From Galeopsis tetrahit (lineage: Eukaryota > Streptophyta > Magnoliopsida > Lamiales > Lamiaceae), in contig OY776124.1 in the NCBI GenBank assembly GCA_963675135.1, forward strand, positions 21,326,066 to 21,390,065: DNA of 64,000 nt, given 5' to 3'. Positions within the stretch are counted from its first letter, which is position 1, and each line of letters begins with the position of its first letter. Below the pieces are notes generated by a model. The model was not told the origin of the DNA and did no database searches. It saw only the letters and a program-made list of their open reading frames with translations. The position numbers and the translations under genes were made by a program. Below are positions 17,781-30,150 of this stretch, piece after piece.

Positions 17781-20388
17781 ATGGCGATTATCAACATTAT
17801 AAGTGAATCTAACGAAGTTGCAGGAACCTTTGATTCTGATTTCTGGGTTCGAGAAAAAGGCATTTTTGTAGAAAATGTTGTTTACTTCAATGGACGACAT
17901 AGTGCTGAAAATCAAGCTATTCTGACGATGTGCGATGAGTGCGGGCTGAGGAAGTTTCTTGAATCATCTCCGATGAATGTGTTTGAACCAGAAGCGATGG
18001 AATTTTATTTACAGCTTAAAGGTGATAGCAATGGTGTCCACTCCATGCTTTCAGGGCACAAGGTAGCGATTACAAGGGAAATCCTGGAAGTCATGTTGGA
18101 TTTACCTCAAGGCCCTGTAGATATTTTATCCTACAAAGCAGGGGAAGAGAAAGAATGTGTAGGCAGATGGTCTGGTGAAGAACCAGAGTCTCTAAGCCAT
18201 CTTAAGAAAGATGTTCTTCCTACTGGTCTGCAGTTTCTAATGGACATAGCTGGAAAATGTCTGTTAGGGCAACATCACAGTCAGGATGCTCTATCAAGTT
18301 CAAAAATCCGAATTATGGCAGCAATCATTGACAGAGTACAAGGTGATTGGCAAGGATTTTTCTTAGAAAGACTGTTAGAGAAAGAAAAGGTCTTGTTCGA
18401 TGAGGATACATTGGAATTTTCGATTAAATCGAAATTAGGGTTCGGAAACAAACTGAGTATCTTGTTGCCTCAGTTGGTTGTCAAAAAGGCATACTGGAGT
18501 AATCCCAAGAAATTCCATCATGAAAAATTCTTGATGAAGAAGGAGTCTGTTCGATTTGAACAAGAAAATCCTTTGGAGCAACCTCAAGAACCTGAAGCAC
18601 AAGAGTCTGGAGCTTCAATGTACATATCTGATGATAATCAACCTGAGATAAGATCGAAAGCGAGGCATGATCCGAGCAGTACTAGACCAAGGAGAGGGAG
18701 GTCTGCTACAGCTGCCTCAGAGCCAACAGTCCAGTTTATTGAGACTGTGGTGCAAGCAAGCTCTGAAGAGCAAGAGGTTAGTAATTCAAGTCCTGTTGCT
18801 TTACATAAAAGAACCAAGAGGAGAAGTGCTAGGAGGAAGCTTGTTGATGTCTCTCCTACCCCTTCAAATTCTGACCCAAGCCCAGCTGATCCCATTAACC
18901 CTCAACCTTCATGTTCTGGAGAATCAGCTCACTACTTTCCAATGTCTCAGAACACTACTCATTCATCCCCTCAGAATACTACTTTTAATCCTACTCCTAT
19001 TTCAAGTCCTCAACACCGACCTACACCACATCATTCCCCAAAACAAGTTCATGATCACTCTACTGAACATGAATTTGAGCCTTCTACTGTACCAATTGAC
19101 ATTTCATCATCCCCTGAACCTGAATATATAGCCCCTAAACCTGCTGGTTTAATGGAGTATCCTATTTGTGATAAGGAAGATAGAATCAGGATAGATCTGA
19201 GATTGGCTTTGTTGAAGCAGTTTCCTGGATTGGATGAAAGTTCAGTTGAGTTTGAGAAACTCCTTAGGATAGGCACATGGGTGTATCTTAAGAGGAGTAC
19301 TCTCAAAGAGAACCTAGTTGTTATGGAAGGTATGGGTGGTGCTTCAATCTTTGATGATTGGGAAGCAGAGCAAATGCATGCAGCTGGTGTTAACTCATTT
19401 CTTGAGCTAGTAACCCCAGAGTCAGTAGTGCAACTTGTTGAAAGGTTGACAGGATTTAAATATTCTGTGGAAAATGTTGCCACTACTACTGCTGATGAAA
19501 ATGATGATGTTATTATGGTAAGTGAAGAGAAGGTTGTTGATGAAGCTGAGAATGTTGTTGAAGAGGATTTTATGGAAGTGGATGAAGTTGTTGACAATAC
19601 AACATAGGTGTTTGAGAACACTGTTGTGATTGAAGATACAGAAGTTGTTGGAAACCAAGTTTTGGATGCTGAAGAGATGGAAAACATTCCATTTCAGTCT
19701 GCTGATCCTATCATTCCTGAAGATGTGCAGGAACAGGTCAGAACAGTTCCTGTTGAAAAGGAATCTGAAAATTCTAGCTTTGAAATGTAGAAAAAACAGA
19801 ATGCAGAGCTTCAAGCAAAGTTGGAAGATGCTGTGAGAATGTTCCAAGAAGCTACTGAAAGAATGAATAAGATGCATTCAGAAAATTCTTATGAAAAAGT
19901 TATGGAGTATACAATGTCTAAAATTTATGATCTCCATAGACTTCAAGAGAAGAACCTATCTCAGGTGTTGGATGCAAAGATGAAGCAACACTTGACTCCC
20001 TTGGAAGAGTGGCATGATGATGCCAAAAAGGGGGAAGACGGGATAAGAAGAATAATGGAGCAAACTCAGTCACAACAAGCTCAACTAGTTGTGAGTCAAG
20101 ATGAGTTGAAAGAAGAAATTGCAAGTCTAAATGAGAAAATCAAACTCAGGAAGCAACAAAAACAACAAGCTGAAGAAATTGTTAAGAAGAAGAAATTTGA
20201 TGTTGCTGAAAGTTCTATTCAGAAGAAAAGGAAATTAATATTGTCTGATGAAGAAGAACAAGAAGAAGAGACTGGTAGAATTACCAGATCCAGAAGCAAA
20301 TTGAAAATTGGTGTTTCAAGTTGAAGAAGTAGAATTGAAAAAGAAGAAAGATAAGGATGTTAAATTCTTGAAAAGAAGGTTTGATAAT
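17781..20388 (+). pseudogene. RT-2 ORF3, N-terminal and middle part, broken
   Basis: An ATG at 17781 opens a frame homologous to RT-1 ORF3 from its first residues (MAIINIISESN). The conserved core KIRIMAAIIDRVQGDW sits near residue 180. Ser/Pro-rich, acidic and basic linkers follow, then a block resembling the RT-1 second conserved block (LRLALLKQFPGLDESSVEFE). In-frame TAG codons lie at 19605-19607 and 19788-19790. A coiled-coil segment then runs to a TGA at 20322-20324, where the reading frame shifts (near 20311) and continues until RT-3 interrupts it at 20388. The remaining C-terminal piece is at 31021-31482. Two stops, one frameshift and a 10.6-kb insertion make this non-functional. Confidence 0.85.
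20384..20388. repeat. target-site duplication of RT-3 (left copy, ATAAT)
   Basis: ATAAT directly precedes the TG end of the left LTR and is repeated at 31016-31020 after the CA end of the right LTR. Five-base duplications are usual for Ty1/copia elements. Confidence 0.93.
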
Positions 20389-21253
20389 TGAAAGTGTGCG
20401 GGGTGGTGTATAAAAGTGTTTAAGTATAAGTAGATAAATGTTGCACAGAATGTTGAGACAAATAGTGCAACACTGACTCTAACAGAATATCAGAAATTAA
20501 GATTCACAGCGGAAGACTTGAAACACTAAAAACAAACGAGACACAATGGAAATACTTTTAACATAGATTTTATAAATAAAAATCTATGTCTGCCTTATGG
20601 CGTAAAATCAATACTTATCTTCAAGTACAAATGTTGTGTGAAATGTTACAACAATAACTTTCACAACGAAACTATAAACGAGGCAGGTGCCAAGTCTAGA
20701 AAACGAACTAAGTGTATAAATTATACACTGTCGAAATGCCTAGTCTATCTAATGATTACACTCTCAATAGATAAGAAGACACACAGTCATACGGGTGGTA
20801 TACAACGTATGAACTAAAATGTAGAACTATTGGCCACAATTTCCGAACAGGGATGAACGCTCGGTCTAGGATATTGATCGAATAGAGCACACTGAATTAT
20901 GAAGCCTTCAATGGGTATTTATAGTGTGGGATACGAAATTCTAGAGGCTTCCACATTGAGGTCCTATTTTTTAGGAAACTCAACTTCCACTACTTCCATG
21001 ATCTTTCTAGATCCTTCTAGGCTGCTCCAGGTCGTTCCAAATGTATCCAGGCTGTTCTAGCATGTTCTCCAATGTTCTGGAATCTTCCAGGTTCCAGATC
21101 CTTGTAGAAGCTTCTAGATCCTGCCAGAAATGCGACAACATTTAGATCAACATTTAATGTAGCATTTCAGAAAAGACTTAGAAAAAATCTCGGAAGGTCG
21201 AATTCAGATGTTGTTGATAATGTTAAGACATTTAAGAATTAACAACATCTACA
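20389..21253 (-). repeat. 3' LTR of RT-3 (865 bp)
   Basis: The plus strand starts TGAAAGTGTGCGG and ends ACATCTACA. It is identical in length to the copy at 30151-31015. The TATA box (sense TATAAATA) is at 20916-20923. The first ~50 sense bases hold an inverted repeat (AGATGTTGTT...AACAACATCT). Confidence 0.96.
20916..20923 (-). promoter_or_regulatory. TATA box in 3' LTR of RT-3
   Basis: Sense TATAAATA, the same octamer as in all other LTRs of the window. No AACGG MYB core is seen just upstream, unlike RT-1, RT-4, RT-5 and RT-6. Confidence 0.6.
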
Positions 21254-21267
21254 ATCTCCCCCAATTT
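21254..21267 (-). other. 3' polypurine tract of RT-3
   Basis: In sense, AAATTGGGGGAGAT ends directly at the 3' LTR. It is the expected plus-strand primer site. Confidence 0.85.
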
Positions 21268-21922
21268 GACCTTTCGACTACAACACACCTGATGCACATA
21301 TATTTCTATACATACTCAGTTTTATGTACTTAGTTGAGGTTGACATCATTGCTAAGCACTAGTCAAGACAATACCTGTTGTAATCGTTGGATCAAATCAA
21401 CTGAAGATCAAGGATAATTTCATAATGATCCGTGCAAAAAGATCAAAACTATTTTATCCAAAATAGAATAAGTATAAACTGTACACTTACTCACAACATA
21501 AGTAACTATACTAAGATAATAAGTTGAACTGGAAGAAATTCACTTAGAATCTAAGTATGACACAAACAAAAAAACAAAATAATAAAATCAGAGCAAAACA
21601 TAATGTAAAAACAAAAACAGACACTAATACTATACACAACCTGCAATATTAGACACATGATAATCTGCAAACAAATTAAGCAAGGCAGTAAACAAATATC
21701 AAGTGGAACCATTAAGCAAGTTGCAGTAATAAACATCCTATCATCTAAGAAAATAAATAACAAGTGTATCAGAATTTCAGAATTCAAACTTAAACATTAA
21801 TTACAAAGGTAGAACTGAATAAATGGCTTATATTGGTGTGGTAACAGCTGCAGCATCATCTTCCTGCACAGTAGCCATTATGATATATTCAGATCTCCCC
21901 CTGTCTTGCTTGTCCCTGTTCA
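21268..21922 (-). other. RT-3 3' untranslated region
   Basis: There are 655 AT-rich bases between ORF3 and the polypurine tract. I see no coding signal; the longest frame here (21551-21787) is a low-complexity hydrophobic stretch from an AT-rich tract. Confidence 0.6.
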
Positions 21923-24206
21923 TCAGTGTAGATCACCATACAGGGTCTCCATCTCAACATCTTCATCATCAGCTTCATCCACAAAGTAAGTAGCAGCAAG
22001 ATGTGCAACTACATCAGTCACAGCAGCATCAGGTTCACCACCAGCAGCAGCAGCAGTAGGAACTCCATCATCATTCAATTCTTCAATCACCACATTTGAA
22101 TTTGATGGTGGTGGTACTCCCCCTGTTGTAGGTGAAAGCATACTGGACCACCTATCCTTTAGGAACTGGAGCTCATCAATGGTTTCCTGCAAGTGCTTGA
22201 GCTGCAATTTGATGAATTCCTGTGAAAGATACACATTACCAGAAATGTTGACACGAATGTTCTCAACATGTGGGGGTGCATTTCTCTGTCTTGATCTGGA
22301 TGATTCTGGATGATCAGAAGTTGAGGGTCTTTGTTGATGTTCAGTAGTTGAAGGCCTGTGCTGATGATCAGGACCAGGAGCAGTCAAAGGCAGATCAATT
22401 ACTCTATCCCCAGTGAGTAAGGCAGAAGCTATAGCCAGTAATGGTACTCTCCCCCTCAACACATCAGTGTTCTTGGCAACAAAGTCATGATGCCTCAAGT
22501 AATTTGAAATCAGAACAAGATAGGGTAGGTTGCCTTTTTCAGAAACTTTTCCAGTAAATCTCATCATATGGTGAAAAATTGTGAGGCCTAAATTGAACTT
22601 CTTAAGCACAGAGATCCTATACATAAGAACAGCTTGGTCTTTTGTTATCTTAGTGGTATTTGTAGTGGGAATCCAGTTGTAGATAATGAGTTTGTATAAC
22701 ACAAAGTGTAGGGAAGTGAGGTCTTTGGCTAGCATCTGTCTAGTCCACTTAACTACCCTACCACCAGTTATAGCAGCAATGACCACATCCATGTCAGGTT
22801 CTTCATCCACCTCAACATTGGGAATATGCAGAAACTCATTTATCAACTCAGGAGTAAAAGGTACATCCCTCCCCCTAAAGTTTACAGTCCCATACCACTT
22901 AGATGATCTCCTACCAGTACTCTTTTTCATGCAAGCATAAAATTCATAAGCCCAATTTGTCAAGAAAGATTCACCAAAATTCACAGCATGCATCAAATTC
23001 ATTTCCTCTAAGAAACTAACCATGCCTTTACTTTCAAAATCAGGGATATTAATCCTCTTCTCTATCAGCAGTTTCCTCTTAGAATAAATAGCCAACCTAT
23101 TCTCTAGAGTATCAAGAGAATCAGAATTACCTTCCTCTTCAGAAGCAAGGTCATTGGAGCTTGATGTTGAGTCTTTAGCAGAGCTTTCCTTTGAGCTGCT
23201 TTCTGCACTGGAAGAGCTATCACCATCACCACTGCCATCATCTTCAGGTTCTGGTGCAGCTTCCTTTGCAGCAGCAAAATGCTCAACATTTTTCTTAAGA
23301 GAGTTCAGAATATCTCTTAAGCACACATCAGAGTCAGAATTGGAATCTGATTTTGCAGGTTCATCTTGGGTTAACAACAGCCTTCCCTTTGCCTTTGGGA
23401 TCAGCAGCAGCTTTCTTCCTTCTTTCAACAACAGCCTTCTTGGGTTTCTCAGCAACAGTCTTTTTAACTTTCTCAACAACAACAGCAGCTTCCTCTTCAG
23501 AGTCTGTGAACACTTGGATGGGTTCAGCAGCTTCAGCTCCAGCTTTCTTCTTCTTCCTCATGGATTCAGAATAATCCACACGAGTGAACACACGGTATGA
23601 TCTTCTTCTTTGAACTGGACTCCTCTGTCTTTTTCCTTTCTGCGCATTCTTCTTGAAAGGAATGGGAGCAGATTCATCAGAAACAGAGAGTGAAGAGTTT
23701 GTACTGTCTTCAGAGATGTTTGCATCCTCCATTTCAACATCTTCATGGTCGGAAGTAGCAGGAGCTTCTTCTTCAGCAGTAACTTCCTCATTTTCAGCTT
23801 GCGAGGTGTGAACAGTAGGTGTTTTAGGGCTTTTTGAAGCAGCAGCCATTTGGGCGGTTTGATCAGCCAAATAGCTTGAGATATCTACTGTGATATCTCC
23901 AAATGTCATCACGGGCAGATGACCAGTTGTTCGAAGAGAGTCAGACACTTCTTCGATAGCCTTATTGAACTGTTCGACAGTTGCATCTTGAGGAATGTTG
24001 GTTGTTGGTGGAATGGTTTGAGGAGCAGTTTGAGGAGTGGGAGTGGTTGTTGATGGTGTTGCAGAGACATTTGAGTCAGCATTTGACGAGGTTGATTTCT
24101 GAGACGCCATGGAAGCAAGGATTTCGAGAGGGTTTGTGTGAGAAGGGGATGAGTTCTTCGAATCAGAGTGAGATTGTGAGTGGGATTGAGGTCGGTTTCC
24201 AGCCAT
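21923..24206 (-). pseudogene. RT-3 ORF3, split by one frameshift
   Basis: The ATG at 24206 starts a Ser/Thr/Pro-rich acidic protein (MAGNRPQSHSQ...) that becomes Lys/Ala-rich and hits TGA at 23361-23363. The same protein plainly continues in another frame from about 23375 (DEPAKSDSNSDSD...) to 21923. So a one-base indel lies near 23363-23380 and the full product would be ~760 codons. The second part holds a globular region (LEEMNLMHAVNF, TNWAYEFYACMKKS, WYGTVNFRGRDVPFTPELINEFLHIP, IYNWIPTTNTTKITKDQAVLMYRI). This resembles the 'putative plant transposon protein' domain seen in many plant retroelements; that assignment is from memory of the family pattern. A Gln/His/Arg-rich tail follows. It is unlike the ORF3 of the other elements. 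Confidence 0.72.
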
Positions 24207-25126
24207 TTAAGGGACGGTTGGAATTTCAAGATGGTTTTGAGGAGTGTATTCACAAAATTTGAGAGATACACGGCCAGTAATCAATTCTGCAGAAGCTTAG
24301 TACTTAACAAACTCAAAAATCACGATTAGCAACATAAGTCACAATTAATTGAGTTTTATAGAGATAATGTATTTGTAGTTGGAGGTTAACATGAATAATT
24401 CCAGAAATAATGTGATAGTGCTCCACATTTTTAGCCACAACCTTGATCATGGTTTAATTAGTGGGAAAAATCCATTTTATTAATTAATTAAATAATTAAG
24501 AAAATTCTAGAATAAAGACTAAGTCCAAGCATAATCTGAAAAATAAAAAACGTGGGTTAGTAATATAATTTACATAAATAAAATAAATCTCATTAAATAA
24601 TTAAATAATTACTACTAATAAAAATAAATTCGAATCAGGCAATGTTGTGCTCAAAACTGTTACAAACACCCCAACACGGTTTTTACATGAATTTGCTTCA
24701 TTTGTGTTGCACCATAATTTTTTCTTTTTGTGTTATAGCATCTAATTTGTATTGATCCATTGTTCCTGTAGAGTACATCGTAGTAGCGAACTCCGTGCCC
24801 CATACTTACTTAATGGATTACAAATATATTGATGTTTTTACCAAAGAATCACCTTTTGAAAAGAAGGCATCGTAGTAGTGAACTCCGTGCTCCATAGTTA
24901 CTCAGTGATTTGGTACATCTTTTAGTATGCTAATAACATTCTCATTTTTATGCATTTGAGAGGTGTAAGACATGTTTATTTTTGCACTACAAGGTTCTTA
25001 GATTCGTAGATATTTTACAAAGGAATTATTTAACTAAGTAAGAAATAAATTCAACTTATAAAATTTTACAACCCATGATGTTGTCCCAAATGCTGACGCA
25101 TTTGTGACAACATCCATCCGAATTTT
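24207..25126 (-). other. RT-3 spacer between pol and ORF3
   Basis: There are 920 bases, strongly AT-rich, without a credible ORF. A ~41-base direct repeat is present at 24776-24817 and 24868-24908 (CATCGTAGTAG[C/T]GAACTCCGTG then CATA-TTACT). No internal polypurine tract like those of RT-1, RT-2 and RT-6 is seen. Confidence 0.6.
24776..24908. repeat. ~41-bp direct repeat pair in RT-3 spacer
   Basis: The copies at 24776-24817 and 24868-24908 share CATCGTAGTAG, then GAACTCCGTG, then a CCATA and TTACT segment with a few differences. They are separated by about 50 bases. Function is unknown. Confidence 0.65.
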
Positions 25127-28100
25127 TCAGATAGTGCTCATCCCAAGAGATTTCCTCAAGATTGAGAATCTCTCATGGTCTAATGCTTTAGTAAAAATGT
25201 CAGCATTTTGTTTCTCAGTAGGTATATACTCCAACTTAACAATATTCTTCTCTACTAAATCTCTCATAAAGTGATGTCTTATGCTAATGTGCTTTGTGAG
25301 TGAGTGTTGTACAGGATTCTTAGAAATGTTAATAGCACTAGTATTATCACAAAAGATTGTAAGTATACCATTCTCAATACCATAGTCATGGAACATCTTG
25401 CTCAGCCACAAGAGTTGTGTACAGCAGCTTCCAGCAGCTATATACTCAGATTCTGCAGTAGATTGTGAAACACAATTCTGCTTCTTGCTGTGCCATGATA
25501 CAAGATTGTTTCCCATGTAGAAACATCGTCCACTCGTACTCTTTCTATCATCTATATCTCCAGCCCAATCAACATCACTGTAGCCTATCAAAATGTTGTT
25601 GGTGTCCTTAGTATACCAGATTCCAAGGTCACTTGTACCTGCAACATACTTGATAATCCTTTTCACAGCATTCAGGTGAGATTCCTTTGGATTTGCTTGG
25701 TACCTAGCACAAACACACACACTGTACATAATATCTGGTCTACTAGAGGTTAAATACAGTAAACTACCTATCATGGACCTGTAAAGTGTTGGATCAACAT
25801 CTATTCCAGCACTGTCTTTGCAAAGTTTCAAAGAAGATCCCATAGGAGTTTTCATTGGTTTTGAATTCTCAAGACCAAATCTTTTAACCAAGTTCTTAGC
25901 ATACTTACTCTGGGAGAAGAAAATACCATTGCTGCATTGTTTGATTTGAAGACCTAGAAAATAATTCAAGTCTCCAACCATACTCATTTCAAATGTTGCA
26001 GTCATTGCCTCAACAAATTTACTCAACATTTTATCACAAGTAGAGTCAAACACAATGTCATCAACATATATTTGAGCAATTAGTATATCATTTTCAGTGT
26101 GCTTAATGAACAAAGTTCTATCTGCCTCTCCTCTAATAAATCCATATTCCAAAAGAAAGTCAGTAAGCCTACCATACCATGCTCTAGGAGCTTGTTTAAG
26201 ACCATATAATGCTTTCTTAAGTTTATATACATGATCAGGATACTGTGGATCTTCAAATCCTATAGGTTGTTCAACATATGCTTCTTCATTTAATATGCCA
26301 TTTAGAAATGCAGCCTTTACATCCATTTGATGAAGTTTATTATCAATAAAACATGCAATAGCTAGCAGTAATCTAATAGATTCTATCCTAGCAACAGGTG
26401 CAAAAGTTTCATCAAAATCGACTCCTTCAACTTGGGTGTAACCTTTTGCTACTAACCTAGCCTTGTTCCTAACAATATTACCAGATTCATCATTTTTATT
26501 CTTGAATATCCACTTTGTTCCAATGACATTAGTATGACTAGGTCTAGGAACAAGTGTCCACACTTCATTTCTTTCAAACTGACCAAGTTCTTCATGCATA
26601 GCATTAATCCAGTTTTCATCAGTTAAGGCTTCTTTAGCACTCTTAGGTTCAATTTCAGATAAATAGCATTCAGCATTTACAACATTACACATAGAAGACA
26701 TGCATATTGTTCTTACCACATCTACCTTGTTTGATTTTACTCTTCCTCTTGTTTGCACTCCAACTGTAGCATCGCCTATGATCTGGTCAGAAGGATGACT
26801 TTTGCCTATTCTTGAAGAAGGATTTGTTTTGGGGATGTACTGATCATTCTGTGAATTTACAGCTGACTGTTCTGTAGATGTTGACCCAGATGTGTTAACA
26901 TTTGGTGCAACATTTTCAGACTTCAGTGTATTCTCAGAAGTGTCAGTAACCTGTGATACATCTTCTTCATCCTTATCATCTGTAAGACCTTTATCATCAT
27001 CAAACACAACATTAACAGATTCTTGAACAGTGTTAGTTCTAAGGTTATAAACTCTATAAGCGTTACTATTTCTAGAATAGCCTAAAAAGAAACCTTTATC
27101 ACTTTTAGAATCAAACTTATGAAGTTGATCCCTATCATTCAGAATATAACACACACAACCAAATACATGAAAATATTTCACATTAGGTTTTCTGTTGTTC
27201 AAAATCTCATAAGGTGTTTGATTAGTACCAGAACGAATAAAAACCCTATTAATAATATGGCATGCAGTATTCAATGCTTCTCCCCAAAATTTCTTAGCAA
27301 GACATTTGGATGTAAGCATAACTCTAGCCATTTCTTGTAAAGTTCTATTCTTTCTTTCAACAATTCCATTTTGTTGTGGAGTTTTAGGAGATGAATATTC
27401 TTGCAAGATACCCTTTTTATCACAAAAATCATTAAACATGCTGTTTTCAAATTCCCTACCATGATCAGTTCTAATACGGCCAACTTTCAAGTTAAACATA
27501 TTTTTGAACCTTTTATAAAGAATTTTAAAAGCAGCAAATGCTTCAGATTTGTCTCTCAAAGACTCTACCCAGGTATATCTAGAAAAATCATCTACCACAA
27601 CTAAGGAATACCTCTTTCCTCCAATGCTTTCAGTTTCCATAGGACCCATCAAATCCATGTGCAGTAATTCAAAGCATCGATGTGTAGTACAATGTGACAG
27701 CATTTTGTGTGACATTCTTACCTACTTGCCTTTTTGGCATGGTCCACATACAGTGGTGTTGTGAAACCTCAGTTCTGGAATTCCTTTTACTGCATCTGCT
27801 TTGATTAACTTTTTCATTGCTCTGTAATTTGCATGACCCAATCTTTGATGTCATAGAACATTTTCATCATGTTTTAACAAGTTACACATATTTGTTCCAA
27901 TAAGATAGCAATTATCAGCTGACCTAGTACCAGTCATGACACAAACTTCATCTTTATTAAGAACATAACATGAATCTTTATCAAATTTCACATGCAAATT
28001 ATCATCACAAAGTTGACTAATGCTAATCAGATTTGCAAGTAAGCCATCAACATGTAATACATTTTTAAGCTTAGGAAAACCTTCAACATTCAAAGTTCTT

Positions 28101-30076
28101 TTACCAACAATCTTTCCTTTAGAACCTCCACCATATGTAACACTATCACTATTCAAAGTCACATAATCAGATAAGAAATCAATACGGCCTGTCATATGTC
28201 TAGAACAACCACTATCAAAGTACCATAATTCAGGTAGACATGCTTTTAAGGAGGTATGAACAACATTACAGGTAGCTTTTGGTTTCCATGCAGATTTCAA
28301 AAACTGTTTACCAGGATGTGACAGTTTCTTATGCAGCATTTTCAAGTTTTTCTGTTCTTCAAACAACTTTATACAGTAAGGACGAATATGACCAATTTTG
28401 AAACAGTAATGACAGATATACTTCCTTTTAACCTTGTGAGACTCTGTTTCTGCAGATGTTGACCCAGATGTGTCAACATTTGCCTTAACAAATTTCACAG
28501 GTTTTCTAAATTTATCAGAAATAGAGGCAGTAGTACCATCATAACCTAAACCATGATTGTTAGACTTACCAGTAGCTATAACATTATTTACCTCAGAAGC
28601 ACTCTTGGAATATTTCTTGAAACATAAAGTAGAACTTATCAGTTTCTCCTTTAAGTTACAGATTTCCAGATCTCTTTTGGTAAGAATAACTTCTAGCTTG
28701 GTGATTGTGTCTGTCAAATCCTCATTCCTTTTATTCAGAGAATCAAGGGTGAGTTTCTGATTCTTCCAATCATCTAACAGCTTTTGGTATTCATTGTCAT
28801 CATTCCTTTTTCCTGCATCATCAACTAAACCATTAAAACAGTTCAAATCTGGGTGACTCTGTTCTGATGTTGCTGTAGATGTTGAAACATCAGGTACAGC
28901 ATCAGAATCTGTTTCATCCAGATCATCATCTGAGGAATCATTATAATCAATTCTGGTAAAATTAGAATATTCATTCTGATTTAATTCATCAAGATCATCA
29001 TCAGAATCATCACTCAAGGTAGCACTAAAATTCAGTTTTTGCTTAAGTCTAGTATTGGCACATTCATTTGCATAATGGCCATAACCAGAACAAGCATTGC
29101 ATTGAACTGATTTTCGAAATTCAGGATCATACCTTGGTTTACCTTCACTCTTTGATAGTCTTGGTGTGAATTGACCTTTCCTCCTTTCTGGTTGAGGTGT
29201 TGATGTGTTGATTTGAATCTTAGGCTGAATATTTCTAGATTTGTTCACAGATTTCTTAAGAAACTTTTTAAAGTGCTTAGTGAGCAAGGCAATGTTGTTA
29301 GGATTGTTGAGACATTCATCAAGCAATTCTTCATCAGAATCAACTTCAGTAATGATAGGTTGAGACTCAGAAATGTTTGATGTTTCTCCTTTAAAAACTA
29401 CAACTTTTTTATCAGCATCATTTTCATCAACTTGATTAGTGTTTATTTCATATGTTCTAAGAATACTCACTAACTCATTTTGACTTAATGTATCTGTATT
29501 TTTTGCCTCTTCAATAGCACAAATTTTAGCATCAAATCTTTTAGGAACAGATCTTAATATCTTATGAACTACTCTAACATTAGAAATAGGGTCACCAAGA
29601 GAATGTAATTCATTGATTATCTCACTTAACCTTTCATTGTAGGATGAAATGGTTTCATCTTCCTTCATTCGGAGATTCTCAAACTTTGTCCCCAACATTC
29701 GAAGCTTAGTCCTTCGAACACTGTCTGAACCCTCACAATGCTCTTGCAACCTGTCCCATGCATCTTTAGAAGTAGAACAGTTAGATATAATTTTAAACAT
29801 TGAAACATCAACAGAAGTAAAGATAGCATTTAAAGCTTTAGAATTGTAGCTTGCTGTTGTTATTTCATCAGTCGTCCAATCAACTTCTCTTTTGAGTTGA
29901 ATTTCACCATCTGCGTCTGCTGGTCTCTTTGGAGCTTCCCAACCTGTAAGTACAGTCCTCCAAGCACGTTCATCAATTGACTTGATGTACATACACATCT
30001 TAGGCTTCCAATAAGAATAATTCGAACCATCTAAAACGGGTGGCCTAAGTGCAGTGGATATGTGATGTGTTTCCAT
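25127..30076 (-). pseudogene. gag-pol: RT-3 gag-pol single frame with two nonsense codons
   Basis: The ATG at 30076 opens a fused gag-pol frame of about 1,650 codons. The capsid start LDGSNYSYWKPKM is near residue 18. Zinc knuckles are CNACSGYGHYANEC (~325) and CHYCFKIGHIRPYC (~553). Protease WYFDSGCSRHMTG is at ~620. A TGA at 27851-27853 replaces the Trp of the conserved LWH motif before the HHCC region. A TAG at 27722-27724 replaces a residue (probably Gln) just after CQKGK. After that the frame is open: integrase (IRTDHGREFEN, TPQQNGIVERK), reverse transcriptase (QMDVKAAFLNG, YVDDIVFDS) and RNase H (SDVDWAGD, STAESEYIAAGS, TKHISIRHHFMRD). Both stops are transitions. They would truncate the product before integrase, so this copy cannot make IN or RT from unspliced full-length reading. 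Confidence 0.9.
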
Positions 30077-30129
30077 TGCTAAACTAAACTAAAAACACAC
30101 TTGACCAAAGATCTAACCTAGTGTCGTCA

Positions 30130-30148
30130 GGTATCAGCTCTGATACCA
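30130..30148 (-). other. RT-3 primer-binding site inside a perfect hairpin
   Basis: The primer-binding site (sense TGGTATCAGAGC, complementary to tRNA-iMet) is at 30137-30148, two bases after the LTR end at 30151. It is followed by TGATACC, so GGTATCAG and CTGATACC form a perfect 8-bp inverted repeat with a two-base loop at 30130-30147. Confidence 0.9.
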
Positions 30149-30150
30149 AC

